From positions 96,814 through 160,813 of the forward strand of contig JAPKAB010000005.1 of assembly GCA_028825475.1 (NCBI GenBank): a stretch of DNA of 64,000 nt, written 5' to 3'. A model generated the notes under the pieces. It worked only from the letters and a program-made list of their open reading frames with translations. It searched no databases and was not told the origin of the DNA. This document shows, piece by piece, positions 51,263-60,172 of the stretch. The position numbers and the translations under genes are program-made. The stretch comes from Ascidiaceihabitans sp. (lineage in GTDB: Bacteria; Pseudomonadota; Alphaproteobacteria; Rhodobacterales; Rhodobacteraceae). Each line of letters opens with the position of its first letter. The first letter of the stretch is position 1.

Positions 51263-51294
51263 TTGAATGCTGCAACTGCGCAATGAGGTGCCCA

Positions 51295-52311
51295 ATGCAC
51301 AATCCACTAGCCGAACAAACATCCAACGACACCGCGAACCAAAGCGTCGCACATTTGCCTCAGGTCACTGAGCCAAGAAATCCAGGCATGGAGCTCGACC
51401 TAGATTGGGTTGCTCGGGTTCAGGCGAACACATCAGCCATTGAGCGTCGATGCGCTGCATTGCCAGCCCGTCGTTCTGTCAAAAAGGAACATCAGGCGGC
51501 TTGGTTGCTGAAAGCGGTCAGCTGCATTGACCTGACAACTTTATCTGGCGATGACACCGAAATGCGTGTTGGTCGTTTGTGTGCTAAAGCTCGTCAGCCT
51601 GTGAACGCTAGCGTCCTCGCGCAGCTTGAAATGACCGGACTGACGACCGGAGCTGTATGTGTGTATCACGAGATGATACCAGCCGCTGTTCGCGCACTTG
51701 TCGGAACGAACATTCCAGTCGCAGCTGTTTCAACTGGCTTCCCTGCAGGGCTGTCACCACTTCATCTACGCATCCAAGAAATCAAGGAAAGCGTTGCAGC
51801 GGGCGCTAGGGAAATCGACATCGTCATCTCCCGTCGTCACGTGCTGACAGGCGATTGGCAAAAGCTATACGACGAAATGAAAGACATGCGCAAAGCCTGT
51901 GGTGACGCCCATGTTAAGGCGATTCTAGCGACTGGTGAACTGGGTTCTTTACGCAATGTCGCGCGCGCCTCTCTGGTGTGTATGATGGCTGGTGCCGATT
52001 TTATTAAAACATCAACGGGTAAGGAAAGCGTCAATGCGACCCTACCTGTGACTCTCGTTATGATCCGCGCCATTCGCGACTATTTTGAACGCACGGGTTA
52101 TCGAATTGGTTACAAACCAGCGGGCGGCATTTCAAAAGCGAAAGATGCGATTACCTACCTCGCTTTGATGAAGGAAGAATTGGGAGATCGCTGGCTTCAG
52201 CCTGACTTATTCCGTTTTGGCGCTTCTTCCCTGTTGGGGGATATTGAACGTCAACTGGAACATCACCTGACCGGCGCATATTCCGCCAGCCATAGAAACC
52301 CAATGGGCTAA
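51295..52311 (+). CDS. deoC: deoxyribose-phosphate aldolase
   Basis: This 338-residue protein contains the DERA fold: CIDLTTLSGDDT near 85, GAREIDIVISRRHVL near 170, the Schiff-base lysine in DFIKTSTGK near 240 and IGYKPAGGISKAKDA near 268 (second lysine). It splits deoxyribose-5-phosphate to glyceraldehyde-3-phosphate and acetaldehyde. The longer form, with an N-terminal extension of about 75 residues, matches the eukaryote/alphaproteobacterial branch. The ATG at 51295 has GAGG upstream, better than the track's 51283. It is followed 46 nt later by an aldehyde dehydrogenase that can remove the acetaldehyde. Confidence 0.93.
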   Translation: MHNPLAEQTSNDTANQSVAHLPQVTEPRNPGMELDLDWVARVQANTSAIERRCAALPARRSVKKEHQAAWLLKAVSCIDLTTLSGDDTEMRVGRLCAKARQPVNASVLAQLEMTGLTTGAVCVYHEMIPAAVRALVGTNIPVAAVSTGFPAGLSPLHLRIQEIKESVAAGAREIDIVISRRHVLTGDWQKLYDEMKDMRKACGDAHVKAILATGELGSLRNVARASLVCMMAGADFIKTSTGKESVNATLPVTLVMIRAIRDYFERTGYRIGYKPAGGISKAKDAITYLALMKEELGDRWLQPDLFRFGASSLLGDIERQLEHHLTGAYSASHRNPMG

Positions 52312-52357
52312 TCTCCGTACTTTGCCTTCCACGACATCTGACAGAAAGACCCTAATC

Positions 52358-54700
52358 ATGACAGTCAAAGATATCTTCCAAAGCATGGACTACGGCACAG
52401 CCCCTGAAAATGCAGCCGAGGCGTTGGCTTGGATTGTCGACCAAGGTGGAAAGTTTGGCCATTTCATCGATGGGTCATTCACCGCAGCGCGCGAGGGTTT
52501 TGATAGCAAGAACCCTGCGAATGGTAACGTATTGGCAACCATCAGCCAAGCGACACAAGCAGATGTAGATTTGGCTGTTTCAGCCGCGCGCAAAGCACAG
52601 CCGAAATGGGTGGCACTGGGTGGGCATGGCCGCGCGCGCATCTTGTACGCAATCGCCCGTCTGTTGCAAAAGCATAGCCGTTTGCTTGCCGTGCTCGAAA
52701 CATTAGACAACGGCAAACCTATCCGCGAAAGTCGCGACATCGATATTCCCTTGGCACAGCGTCATTTCTATTATCACGCTGGTATGGCCCAATTGATGGA
52801 TAGTGAATTGCCTGACCGCGAAGCCTTGGGTGTGTGCGGTCAAATCGTTCCATGGAACTTCCCACTACTCATGTTGTCATGGAAAATCGCACCTGCTTTA
52901 GCGATGGGTAATACAGTTGTTTTGAAACCCGCAGAATACACATCACTTACAGCTTTGTTGTTTGCGGACATCTGCAAACAAGCTGGTGTGCCCGATGGGG
53001 TTGTAAACATCGTGACCGGTGATGGCGCCGTGGGCGAGATGATTGTCGCCGCTGATGTCGATAAGATTGCGTTCACTGGCTCGACAGCAGTTGGCAAACA
53101 GATCCGCAAAGCCACTGCAGGGTCGGGCAAGGCACTGACGCTAGAGCTGGGCGGCAAGTCGCCCTACATCGTTTTTGACGACGCAGATCTGGATTCAGCC
53201 GTTGAGGGATTGGTTGACGCCATTTGGTTCAATCAAGGGCAGGTGTGCTGCGCCGGTTCACGTCTATTGGTTCAAGAACCAATTGCAGAAACCTTCTATG
53301 CCAAGCTCAAAGTCCGCATGGACAAACTGCGTATAGGGAGCCCACTGGATAAGTCCATCGATGTCGGTGCTATCGTCGATCAATCGCAGCTTGATACAAT
53401 AACCCGCATGGTTGCTAAAAACACCGCTGGAACTATGCACCAATCAAGTGCTGCATTGCCTGAGCATGGCCTGTTCTATCCACCGACGTTGATCACTGAT
53501 CTTCATCCAGCTGACACGCTGATGCAGCAAGAAATCTTTGGTCCTGTCTTATGCGCCACAACGTTCCGCACGCCTGCGGAAGCTGTCGAAGTCGCCAACA
53601 ACACGCGCTACGGATTGGCCGCAACGGTTTGGAGCGAGAACATTAATCTTGCGCTCGACATTGCACCAAAGCTTGCCGCTGGCGTTGTCTGGATCAACGG
53701 CACCAACATGTTTGACGCTGCTGCCGGCTTTGGCGGTGTGCGCGAAAGTGGTGTTGGCCGCGAAGGTGGCTGGGAAGGTCTAAGCGCCTACACGAAAGCC
53801 AAGGGCCAAACGAAGCCATTGAAACCGATCACAGCCTTTGAAGGTAACAAAGGGGCCACCGAGGATTTGGATCGCACAGCGAAACTGTACATCGGCGGCA
53901 AACAAGCGCGTCCTGACAGCGGCTATTCTACCGCAGTCTTCGCCAAATCTGGAAAACTGGTAGGCCATGCTTCAAACGCATCCCGCAAAGATGTTCGAAA
54001 CGCTGTAGAGGCAGCGAACGCAGCCAAGGGATGGTCAAAAACCACAGGCCATTTACGTGCTCAAATTCTGTACTTCATCGCTGAAAACTTAAGCGCACGG
54101 GCAGAGGAATTCGCTGGTCGCCTAAACACCCTGCAAGGTGGCAACGGAGGCCAAAAAGAGGTCGAGGCGTCCATCAGTCGTCTATTCACCTATGCAGCAT
54201 GGGCCGACAAATACGACGGCCAAGTGCACTGCGTTCCGATGCGCGGTACAGCACTGGCCATGAAGGAACCCGTAGGCGTCATCGCGGCGCTATGCCCGGA
54301 CATTGCACCTTTGCTCGGTCTTATATCGCTCATGGCCCCGGCCATCGCGATGGGCAACCGTGTGATCCTGAGTGCATCAGAGGCGTTTCCATTGATCGCC
54401 ACAGATTTCTTCCAAGTACTCGACACCTCAGACGTGCCAGGTGGTGTCGTTAATATCCTCACCGGCGCGCATATTGATGTCGCAAAAACGATGGCAGAAC
54501 ACATGGACATCAATGCGGCTTGGTCCTTCTCAGGGTCTGATCTGAGCAAAGACATTGAAGCTGGTAGCGCGACAAACGTCAAACGCACATGGGTGAACAA
54601 CGGGCAAGCCCGTGATTGGTTGTCATCCGCTGGTGAAGGAAGAGAATTCCTTGTTGCCGCGACAGAGATCAAAAACATCTGGATCCCATACGGCGAATAA
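52358..54700 (+). CDS. two-domain aldehyde dehydrogenase (active N-half, degenerate C-half)
   Basis: This 780-residue protein carries two ALDH-related halves. The N-half (about 1-490) is complete, with VPWNFPLLMLSWKIAPALAMGN, FTGSTAVGKQI, catalytic Glu in LELGGKSP and catalytic Cys in NQGQVCCAGSRL near 300. The C-half (about 510-780) repeats the start of an ALDH (KLYIGGKQARPDSG, VNILTGAHIDVAKTMAEH) but ends without the catalytic Cys. The pair with deoC suggests oxidation of acetaldehyde released from deoxyribose. Start is ATG 52358; the track's TTG at 52322 is not needed. Fused ALDHs of this size seem to recur beside deoC in Rhodobacteraceae, from recall. Confidence 0.9.
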   Translation: MTVKDIFQSMDYGTAPENAAEALAWIVDQGGKFGHFIDGSFTAAREGFDSKNPANGNVLATISQATQADVDLAVSAARKAQPKWVALGGHGRARILYAIARLLQKHSRLLAVLETLDNGKPIRESRDIDIPLAQRHFYYHAGMAQLMDSELPDREALGVCGQIVPWNFPLLMLSWKIAPALAMGNTVVLKPAEYTSLTALLFADICKQAGVPDGVVNIVTGDGAVGEMIVAADVDKIAFTGSTAVGKQIRKATAGSGKALTLELGGKSPYIVFDDADLDSAVEGLVDAIWFNQGQVCCAGSRLLVQEPIAETFYAKLKVRMDKLRIGSPLDKSIDVGAIVDQSQLDTITRMVAKNTAGTMHQSSAALPEHGLFYPPTLITDLHPADTLMQQEIFGPVLCATTFRTPAEAVEVANNTRYGLAATVWSENINLALDIAPKLAAGVVWINGTNMFDAAAGFGGVRESGVGREGGWEGLSAYTKAKGQTKPLKPITAFEGNKGATEDLDRTAKLYIGGKQARPDSGYSTAVFAKSGKLVGHASNASRKDVRNAVEAANAAKGWSKTTGHLRAQILYFIAENLSARAEEFAGRLNTLQGGNGGQKEVEASISRLFTYAAWADKYDGQVHCVPMRGTALAMKEPVGVIAALCPDIAPLLGLISLMAPAIAMGNRVILSASEAFPLIATDFFQVLDTSDVPGGVVNILTGAHIDVAKTMAEHMDINAAWSFSGSDLSKDIEAGSATNVKRTWVNNGQARDWLSSAGEGREFLVAATEIKNIWIPYGE

Positions 54701-54706
54701 TTTTTT

Positions 54707-54738
54707 GCGCCCAGCAGCGATGCTGGGCGCTATTTTTT
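54707..54738 (+). terminator. intrinsic terminator after the aldehyde dehydrogenase gene
   Basis: A perfect 10-bp stem GCGCCCAGCA / TGCTGGGCGC with loop GCGA is followed by TATTTTTT. It serves the plus-strand deoC operon and partly abuts the stop of the convergent M16 gene. Confidence 0.92.
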
Positions 54739-56056
54739 ATTCAGGCAATGGACCTGTCGCTAAGCCAACGGGCTGACCAACAACCACGAAATGCAATCCA
54801 TCCGCATCTAACAGCTCAGCTGCAACACGATTGACGTCTTCCAATGTCACGGCCTCGACCTTGTCGTTGCGGGTAGCAATGTAATCAATTGGAAAGCCGA
54901 TCATCTGCATCCCGACCATGATCCGCGCGATGGGTGCATTCCCATCAAACCGCAGTGGATAGGCACCGGTAATATAGGTCTTGGCATTGTGCAGCTCTTC
55001 GGGTGTCACACCCTTTTCAGCTGCCTTCGACCACTCGTCGCGGATCACTGAAATGGCTTCTGCAATACGATCATTGGCTGATGCAACTTGCCCCTGATAA
55101 GTTGCCGCGTGATCACGTGGCACAAGGAACGTACTGACCCCATAGGTTAGGCCACGTTTTTCACGCACTTCGTTCATAAGACGGCTCTCAAAGGAGCCGC
55201 CGCCCAAGACATGATTGAGAATTGTTGCGGCGAAGTAGTCAGGGTCTTCTAGGCCAATCCCTTTGTGTCCGAACAAGGCGACAGATTGCGGCGTGTCAAA
55301 ATCCACGACTGTTACGCCACCCGTTATTGTTACCTCAGCGGCCTGCGGTTGGGGGGCACCAGTTTCAGGCAAATCACCCAACAGCTCGTCCACGAGTATG
55401 CCCAGCTCAGCAGGTGTAATATCTCCGACCGCACCGACATACAGGCGATCCTTTGCAAAGATATCACCATGCGCATTTACCAGATCCTCTCGGGTCAATG
55501 CAGCTACACTTTCGTTGGTTCCGGACAAATCAGTTGCATAGGGGTGATCTCCAAACGTCATTCGATTGAAAGCAGCACCAACAATTGCATCAGGATCAGT
55601 CGTGTCCGACAACAAACCTGCAAAAACCTGCCCACGAACCCGTTCGATATCAGGTTCGTTAAAATTTGGATCAACAATAGATGAACGCAATAGCGCAACT
55701 GCATTATCGCGACTTTCAGACAAAAACCTTACGGAAACGGACAATGAATCCGAATTCAAATTATAAGAAAAACTAGCTGCCAAATCTTCAACGGCACGGG
55801 CAAAGCCACGCGAGTCTAAGTCCCCAGCGCCCTCTTCCAATAACCCAGTCATTAGATTTAATGCGCCACGTTTTTCCGGACGATCTAGCGACCCACCTCC
55901 ACGAAACCGCAATTCAAGTGCCATGAAAGGGATCGACGGTTCTTCAACCAACCAAGCGGTAATTCCACCCGGTGAAATGACCTCTTGAATTTTTACTTCT
56001 GCCTGTGCTGGTAATACGGTCAGAAAGCTAATGACCAGAGCGCTAAAAATTCTCAT
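54737..56056 (-). CDS. M16 family peptidase-like protein, non-catalytic partner
   Basis: This 439-residue protein has a signal peptide (MRIFSALVISFLTVLPAQA) and an M16 fold (GGSLDRPEKRGALNLMTGLLEEGAG near 60), but the zinc motif HxxEH is replaced by NLMTG, so it is likely catalytically inactive. The second domain has VLGGGSFESRLMNEVREKRGLTYGV. Its ATG at 56056 overlaps the upstream M16 stop by 4 nt; the track's 56086 adds unsupported residues. It probably forms a heterodimer with the active gene, a common bacterial pairing. The location is periplasmic. Confidence 0.9.
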   Translation of the reverse strand: MRIFSALVISFLTVLPAQAEVKIQEVISPGGITAWLVEEPSIPFMALELRFRGGGSLDRPEKRGALNLMTGLLEEGAGDLDSRGFARAVEDLAASFSYNLNSDSLSVSVRFLSESRDNAVALLRSSIVDPNFNEPDIERVRGQVFAGLLSDTTDPDAIVGAAFNRMTFGDHPYATDLSGTNESVAALTREDLVNAHGDIFAKDRLYVGAVGDITPAELGILVDELLGDLPETGAPQPQAAEVTITGGVTVVDFDTPQSVALFGHKGIGLEDPDYFAATILNHVLGGGSFESRLMNEVREKRGLTYGVSTFLVPRDHAATYQGQVASANDRIAEAISVIRDEWSKAAEKGVTPEELHNAKTYITGAYPLRFDGNAPIARIMVGMQMIGFPIDYIATRNDKVEAVTLEDVNRVAAELLDADGLHFVVVGQPVGLATGPLPE

Positions 56057-57393
56057 TGGCCTTGCTCCTGTTCTTTCATCAACCATCCCGTAACTGAGGT
56101 CTCTGGTATAATCACCTTTTTGGCGACCGCCATGATTTCTTCAGGCGTGATCGCCTGCAAAATTTCAGGCCATGCTTGAACGTCTTCTACGGTCAACCCA
56201 GTGGTCAAAGCGGAACCATATCGCTGTGCTATCCCGTCAACGTTGTCGCGTGCGTAAATCTGCTGTGCGCGAAGCTGTTTCTTCAAACGTTCTAGCTGTG
56301 CAGGATCGACACCCTCTTTCATAAAGCTAGCAACAGCGACATCCATCGCATCCTCAGCCTCCTGAAGGGTAACACCAGGAGCAGGTACAATAATCATATT
56401 GAAGGTAGTGTCATCTAAAGATGTCCCACGATAATAGACCGATGAATACACCGCGACCTGCGTATCGAACTGCAACCTCTCAGTTAGGTATGAGGTCGTG
56501 CCACCACCCAACATCTCAGCCAACAAAGTCAACGCTGCTGCTTCTTTTTGTGCACCTTGATTCCGTTCTGGAGCCAAATATGAACGGCTTACATAAGGTT
56601 GCGCCACACGTGCATCGCGAAAAATCACGCGACGCTCGGCGGTTTGGGGTGGTTCCTCTGTGCGCAACCGTTCAGGCAAGGCAGGATTGAAAGGAATAAC
56701 GCCATAATACTTTTCAGCCAGTTCACGCACCCCTTCTGGAGTCACGTCACCAGAAACAACTAGGATAGCGTTGTTGGGGGAATAGTAGATTTCATAGAAT
56801 GACAGCGCGTCATCCAAATCCAGCGTTTCCATTTCGTGCATCCAGCCAATGACGGGCACGCCGTAACGATGATTGTGATATTGCACCGCACGCATCTGCT
56901 CCGAGAACAAAGCACTGGCGCTATTCTCAGTCCGCTGGTTGCGTTCTTCGATAATCACATCGCGCTCTGTCTCGATATTTGCTGGGGTCAGGCGAATGTT
57001 GCGCATCCGGTCACTCTCCATGCCCATCATCAGTTCAAGACGATCAGCTGCAATGCGCTGATAGTAGGCTGTGTAATCATAGCTAGTGAACGCGTTGTCA
57101 TTGCCGCCGTTCGCGGAAACGATGGCCGAGAACTCACCCGCTTCTAACTTGTCAGTCGCCTTGAACAAAAGATGTTCCAGAAAGTGCGCAACACCTGATG
57201 CTCCTTTGGGTTCATCCGCTGACCCAACGCGATACCATACCATGTGCTGGACGACTGGCGCACGGTGGTCCTCAACAACAATAACCTGCATTCCGTTATC
57301 TAGAACAAATGTCGTAACAGGATCTTCAGCCGCCATCACTGAAAGTGGCGTCGACAGCATAAGCGTGGCCAAAAAGGCGCGCATTCGGGTCAT
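56053..57393 (-). CDS. M16 family zinc metallopeptidase, catalytic partner
   Basis: This 446-residue protein has a signal peptide (MTRMRAFLATLMLSTPLSVMA) and the M16 zinc site: HFLEHLLFK, matching the inverted HxxEH, with the downstream Glu region VETERDVIIEERNQR. Other landmarks are MVWYRVGSADEPKGASGVAH and GGGTTSYLTERL. It degrades peptides in the periplasm, substrates unknown. The ATG at 57393 with AAGGATC upstream is preferred over the track's 57456. Its stop overlaps the inactive partner gene. It lies 92 nt after the DUF3035 lipoprotein gene. Confidence 0.92.
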   Translation of the reverse strand: MTRMRAFLATLMLSTPLSVMAAEDPVTTFVLDNGMQVIVVEDHRAPVVQHMVWYRVGSADEPKGASGVAHFLEHLLFKATDKLEAGEFSAIVSANGGNDNAFTSYDYTAYYQRIAADRLELMMGMESDRMRNIRLTPANIETERDVIIEERNQRTENSASALFSEQMRAVQYHNHRYGVPVIGWMHEMETLDLDDALSFYEIYYSPNNAILVVSGDVTPEGVRELAEKYYGVIPFNPALPERLRTEEPPQTAERRVIFRDARVAQPYVSRSYLAPERNQGAQKEAAALTLLAEMLGGGTTSYLTERLQFDTQVAVYSSVYYRGTSLDDTTFNMIIVPAPGVTLQEAEDAMDVAVASFMKEGVDPAQLERLKKQLRAQQIYARDNVDGIAQRYGSALTTGLTVEDVQAWPEILQAITPEEIMAVAKKVIIPETSVTGWLMKEQEQGQ

Positions 57394-57485
57394 AAGTGAT
57401 CCTTCAGTTGGGTCAAGTCTTGTCCCAAAACATATGCAACGCTCCCTAGCTTTCAATAGAGATCGCAGGAACGTGAGATTTTGGA

Positions 57486-57995
57486 TCAGTTGGACAGTGG
57501 AGCTGTTGGCGTTGCAATACCACTGTTACGATATAGGCGTGCAATCTCATTTGGATCTAAGGCTTGGCCCTTATAAGCTTCGCCGTAGAGATCATCTTTC
57601 ACGATACGGAACTGGGTAAACCGAATTTTCGATTTCCGAAAAGCAGCATCTTTAGCCGCCAGTTCAGCGCGTACATTCGGTGTCACACCAAAACGGCTTG
57701 CGTGCTGAACGATTGCGCCATCACGCGCAGGTATACTTCCATTTGGATCGCCTCGACGACCGCCCAAAGCCGCAACAGCATCTTCAAGAGGCGTCGCGTC
57801 AACAAGGTTACCTTGACCTGGCGTTGGAGCAGGCAAAGCCACATAACTGGCGGGCTCTTGCAAAGGCTTACTTGGGCTTACCAAGAAATCGTCTGGTCCG
57901 TTCCCTGGTGCATCAAACTTACGCAGACCATCATTGGCACAGGCTGTCAAAGACACCACCAAAAGTGAAATCACAAAGGGACGCATCTGGCGCAT
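57486..57995 (-). CDS. DUF3035 domain lipoprotein
   Basis: This 169-residue protein starts with a lipoprotein signal ending in LTAC near residue 18, so it is anchored by lipid to a membrane facing the periplasm. The body holds the DUF3035 pattern RKFDAPGNGPDDFLVSPSKPLQEPASYVALPAPTPG and the later GRRGDPNGSIPARD. The family has no known function. GGAG lies 8 nt before the ATG. It lies between the lspA gene upstream and the M16 pair downstream, an order I recognise from Rhodobacteraceae; LspA itself would process this lipoprotein. Confidence 0.9.
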   Translation of the reverse strand: MRQMRPFVISLLVVSLTACANDGLRKFDAPGNGPDDFLVSPSKPLQEPASYVALPAPTPGQGNLVDATPLEDAVAALGGRRGDPNGSIPARDGAIVQHASRFGVTPNVRAELAAKDAAFRKSKIRFTQFRIVKDDLYGEAYKGQALDPNEIARLYRNSGIATPTAPLSN

Positions 57996-58072
57996 CTAGC
58001 TTCTCCCAAACTCAATCAATGATCACCCGTAGGTAAATCTTAGGTAGCAATATCGCAGGCTTTGCCCTGATG

Positions 58073-58555
58073 TCACGCCCCGTTTTTCTTCGGCCGATTA
58101 TCTTTGGCAAAGAATACGAGGCCCAGTGCGCCAGCGAAGATAAAAATATCACCAACATTGTAAACAGTCGGGTTAGTCCATCCACAGCAAGAGGTGTTCA
58201 AAAAATCTAGAACATACCCATAATATATGCGGTCAAATACATTCCCAAGTGCCCCGCCGATCAGTAATCCTGCTGCTATATGCACGATTTTTGGCTGGGC
58301 GTTTCGCGCGACCCAAACAACGACCGTTATGCAAATGATCACTGCAACGCCGATGAGCGTCCAGCGTGTCACTTCAGAGTCGCTCCCAAATAGGCCAAAG
58401 TTTACGCCACGGTTTTCACCGTAGCGTAAGTTTAAAACTGGTGGGAGAACGTCCATGCCTTTGCTTGCTGAGATTCCCATCATGTGAATCACAACAAACT
58501 TGCTGACCTGATCAGGCAAGAACGCAAGAAATCCAGCAAGAAACATCAATCGCAT
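58073..58555 (-). CDS. lspA: lipoprotein signal peptidase (signal peptidase II)
   Basis: This 160-residue protein has four membrane segments and the LspA catalytic pair: the Asp in GNVFDRIYYGYVLDFLNT, and the NxxDR/VxDF blocks. It cleaves prolipoproteins in the inner membrane after lipid attachment. The ATG at 58555 has AAGGAG 7 nt upstream; the track's earlier start adds 34 unsupported residues overlapping purH. It follows purH by 10 nt and precedes the DUF3035 lipoprotein gene. The length matches the family norm of about 160. Confidence 0.94.
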   Translation of the reverse strand: MRLMFLAGFLAFLPDQVSKFVVIHMMGISASKGMDVLPPVLNLRYGENRGVNFGLFGSDSEVTRWTLIGVAVIICITVVVWVARNAQPKIVHIAAGLLIGGALGNVFDRIYYGYVLDFLNTSCCGWTNPTVYNVGDIFIFAGALGLVFFAKDNRPKKNGA

Positions 58556-58565
58556 CGTAGGCTCC

Positions 58566-60152
58566 TTAGTGACGGAAGTGGCGCATGCCGGTAAATACCA
58601 TTGCCAACCCTGCTTCATCAGCAGCAGCGATAACTTCATCATCGCGCATTGAGCCACCCGGTTGAATAAGAGCGGTTGCGCCTGCTTCAGCCGCAGTGAT
58701 CAGACCATCAGCGAATGGGAAGAACGCGTCAGACGCCACAACAGACCCTTTGGTTAGCGGTGCTGGTAAACCCATGGCTTCGGCCATATCAATGGCTTTG
58801 CGCGCGGCAATTCGTGTGCTGTCAACGCGGCTCATTTGCCCAGCGCCAACACCAACTGTTGCACCATCTTTGACGTAGATGATCGCGTTGGATTTAACGT
58901 GTTTGGCAACAGTCCATGCAAACATCAAGTCTGACAATTCTTGGTCTGTTGGCGCACGTTTGGTCACAACTTTCAAATCGTCCAGTGTGATAAACCCGTT
59001 GTCTTTGTCTTGGAACAGGTAACCACCAGCCACTTGGCGAATTGTTTGACCAGCAGCCTTGGCATCAGCTAAACCGTCTGTGGTCAACAACCGCAGGTTC
59101 TTTTTCTTTGCAAACACTGCACGTGCCGCGTCATCAGCACCGGGGGCAATCACTACCTCAGTGAAAATCGCGCTGATCTCTTCTGCTGTTGGACCATCAA
59201 GCGGTTGGTTAACCGCAATAATCCCGCCAAACGCGCTGGTGCGATCGCAATCAAATGCGCGTGAATATGCTTGAGCCAATGTATCACCGCGCGCAACGCC
59301 GCACGGATTCGCGTGCTTGATGATAGCAACAGCCGGACCTTCACTTGGATCAAATTCGCTGACCAATTCAAACGCCGCATCTGTGTCATTGATGTTATTG
59401 TAAGACAGTTCTTTACCTTGGTGCTGCTGCGCAGTCGCAACGCCTGGGCGCAAAGAACCATCGGTATAAAAGGCTGCAGCTTGGTGTGGGTTTTCACCAT
59501 AACGCAATGTTTGCGCCAATGTTCCGCCAACAGTGCGACGGCGCGATGTCTCGCCAATTTGCGAGGCCATCCATGTGCTCACGGCAGTGTCATATGCAGC
59601 CGTACGGGCATACGCTGTCTGGGCCAACCGTTGACGCAATGCATATGAGGTTTGGCCATTGTTGGCTTCAAGTTCGGCAAGGACGACGTCATAGTCCTCG
59701 ACATCCACAATCACGTTTACAAAGCCGTGGTTCTTAGCACCCGAACGGATCATCGCAGGGCCGCCAATATCGATATTCTCGATCATTTCAGCATATTCAG
59801 CGCCGCGTTTAAGAGTCTCTTCGAATGGGTACAGATTCACAACGACCAAGTCGATTGCACCGATATCGTGTGTGTCCATCGCAGCAACGTGTTCATCATT
59901 GTCGCGCAGCGCCAACAAGCCACCATGCACAACAGGGTGAAGCGTCTTAACGCGACCATCCATCATTTCCGGAAAACCTGTAACCTCAGAAACATCTTTA
60001 ACGGTCAAACCTGCATCACGCAGCGTTTTTGCGGTGCCGCCTGTGCTGAGCAATTCAACTCCACGCGTGGCTAATGCGGTACCAAAGGCAACCAATCCGG
60101 TTTTATCAGAAACAGAAAGCAGAGCGCGGCGAACAGGGTAGAGATCAGTCAT
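58566..60152 (-). CDS. purH: bifunctional AICAR formyltransferase / IMP cyclohydrolase
   Basis: This 528-residue protein matches PurH length. The N-terminal MGS-like IMP cyclohydrolase part opens [17 protein letters not shown] and includes [31 protein letters not shown] and [17 protein letters not shown]. The C-terminal formyltransferase part contains [13 protein letters not shown] (catalytic Lys/His) and [26 protein letters not shown]. It carries out the last two steps of IMP synthesis. AGGACC lies upstream of the ATG. It follows the heparinase-like gene by 20 nt and precedes lspA by 10 nt in a conserved order. Confidence 0.97.
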   Translation of the reverse strand: MTDLYPVRRALLSVSDKTGLVAFGTALATRGVELLSTGGTAKTLRDAGLTVKDVSEVTGFPEMMDGRVKTLHPVVHGGLLALRDNDEHVAAMDTHDIGAIDLVVVNLYPFEETLKRGAEYAEMIENIDIGGPAMIRSGAKNHGFVNVIVDVEDYDVVLAELEANNGQTSYALRQRLAQTAYARTAAYDTAVSTWMASQIGETSRRRTVGGTLAQTLRYGENPHQAAAFYTDGSLRPGVATAQQHQGKELSYNNINDTDAAFELVSEFDPSEGPAVAIIKHANPCGVARGDTLAQAYSRAFDCDRTSAFGGIIAVNQPLDGPTAEEISAIFTEVVIAPGADDAARAVFAKKKNLRLLTTDGLADAKAAGQTIRQVAGGYLFQDKDNGFITLDDLKVVTKRAPTDQELSDLMFAWTVAKHVKSNAIIYVKDGATVGVGAGQMSRVDSTRIAARKAIDMAEAMGLPAPLTKGSVVASDAFFPFADGLITAAEAGATALIQPGGSMRDDEVIAAADEAGLAMVFTGMRHFRH

Positions 60153-60172
60153 TTGGAATTGGTCCTTTGAAG

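Noticed and set aside
51024-51282. Purine or preQ1 riboswitch before the NCS2 permease
   Set aside because: I looked for the three-way junction core of a purine aptamer and the preQ1 pseudoknot pattern and saw neither.
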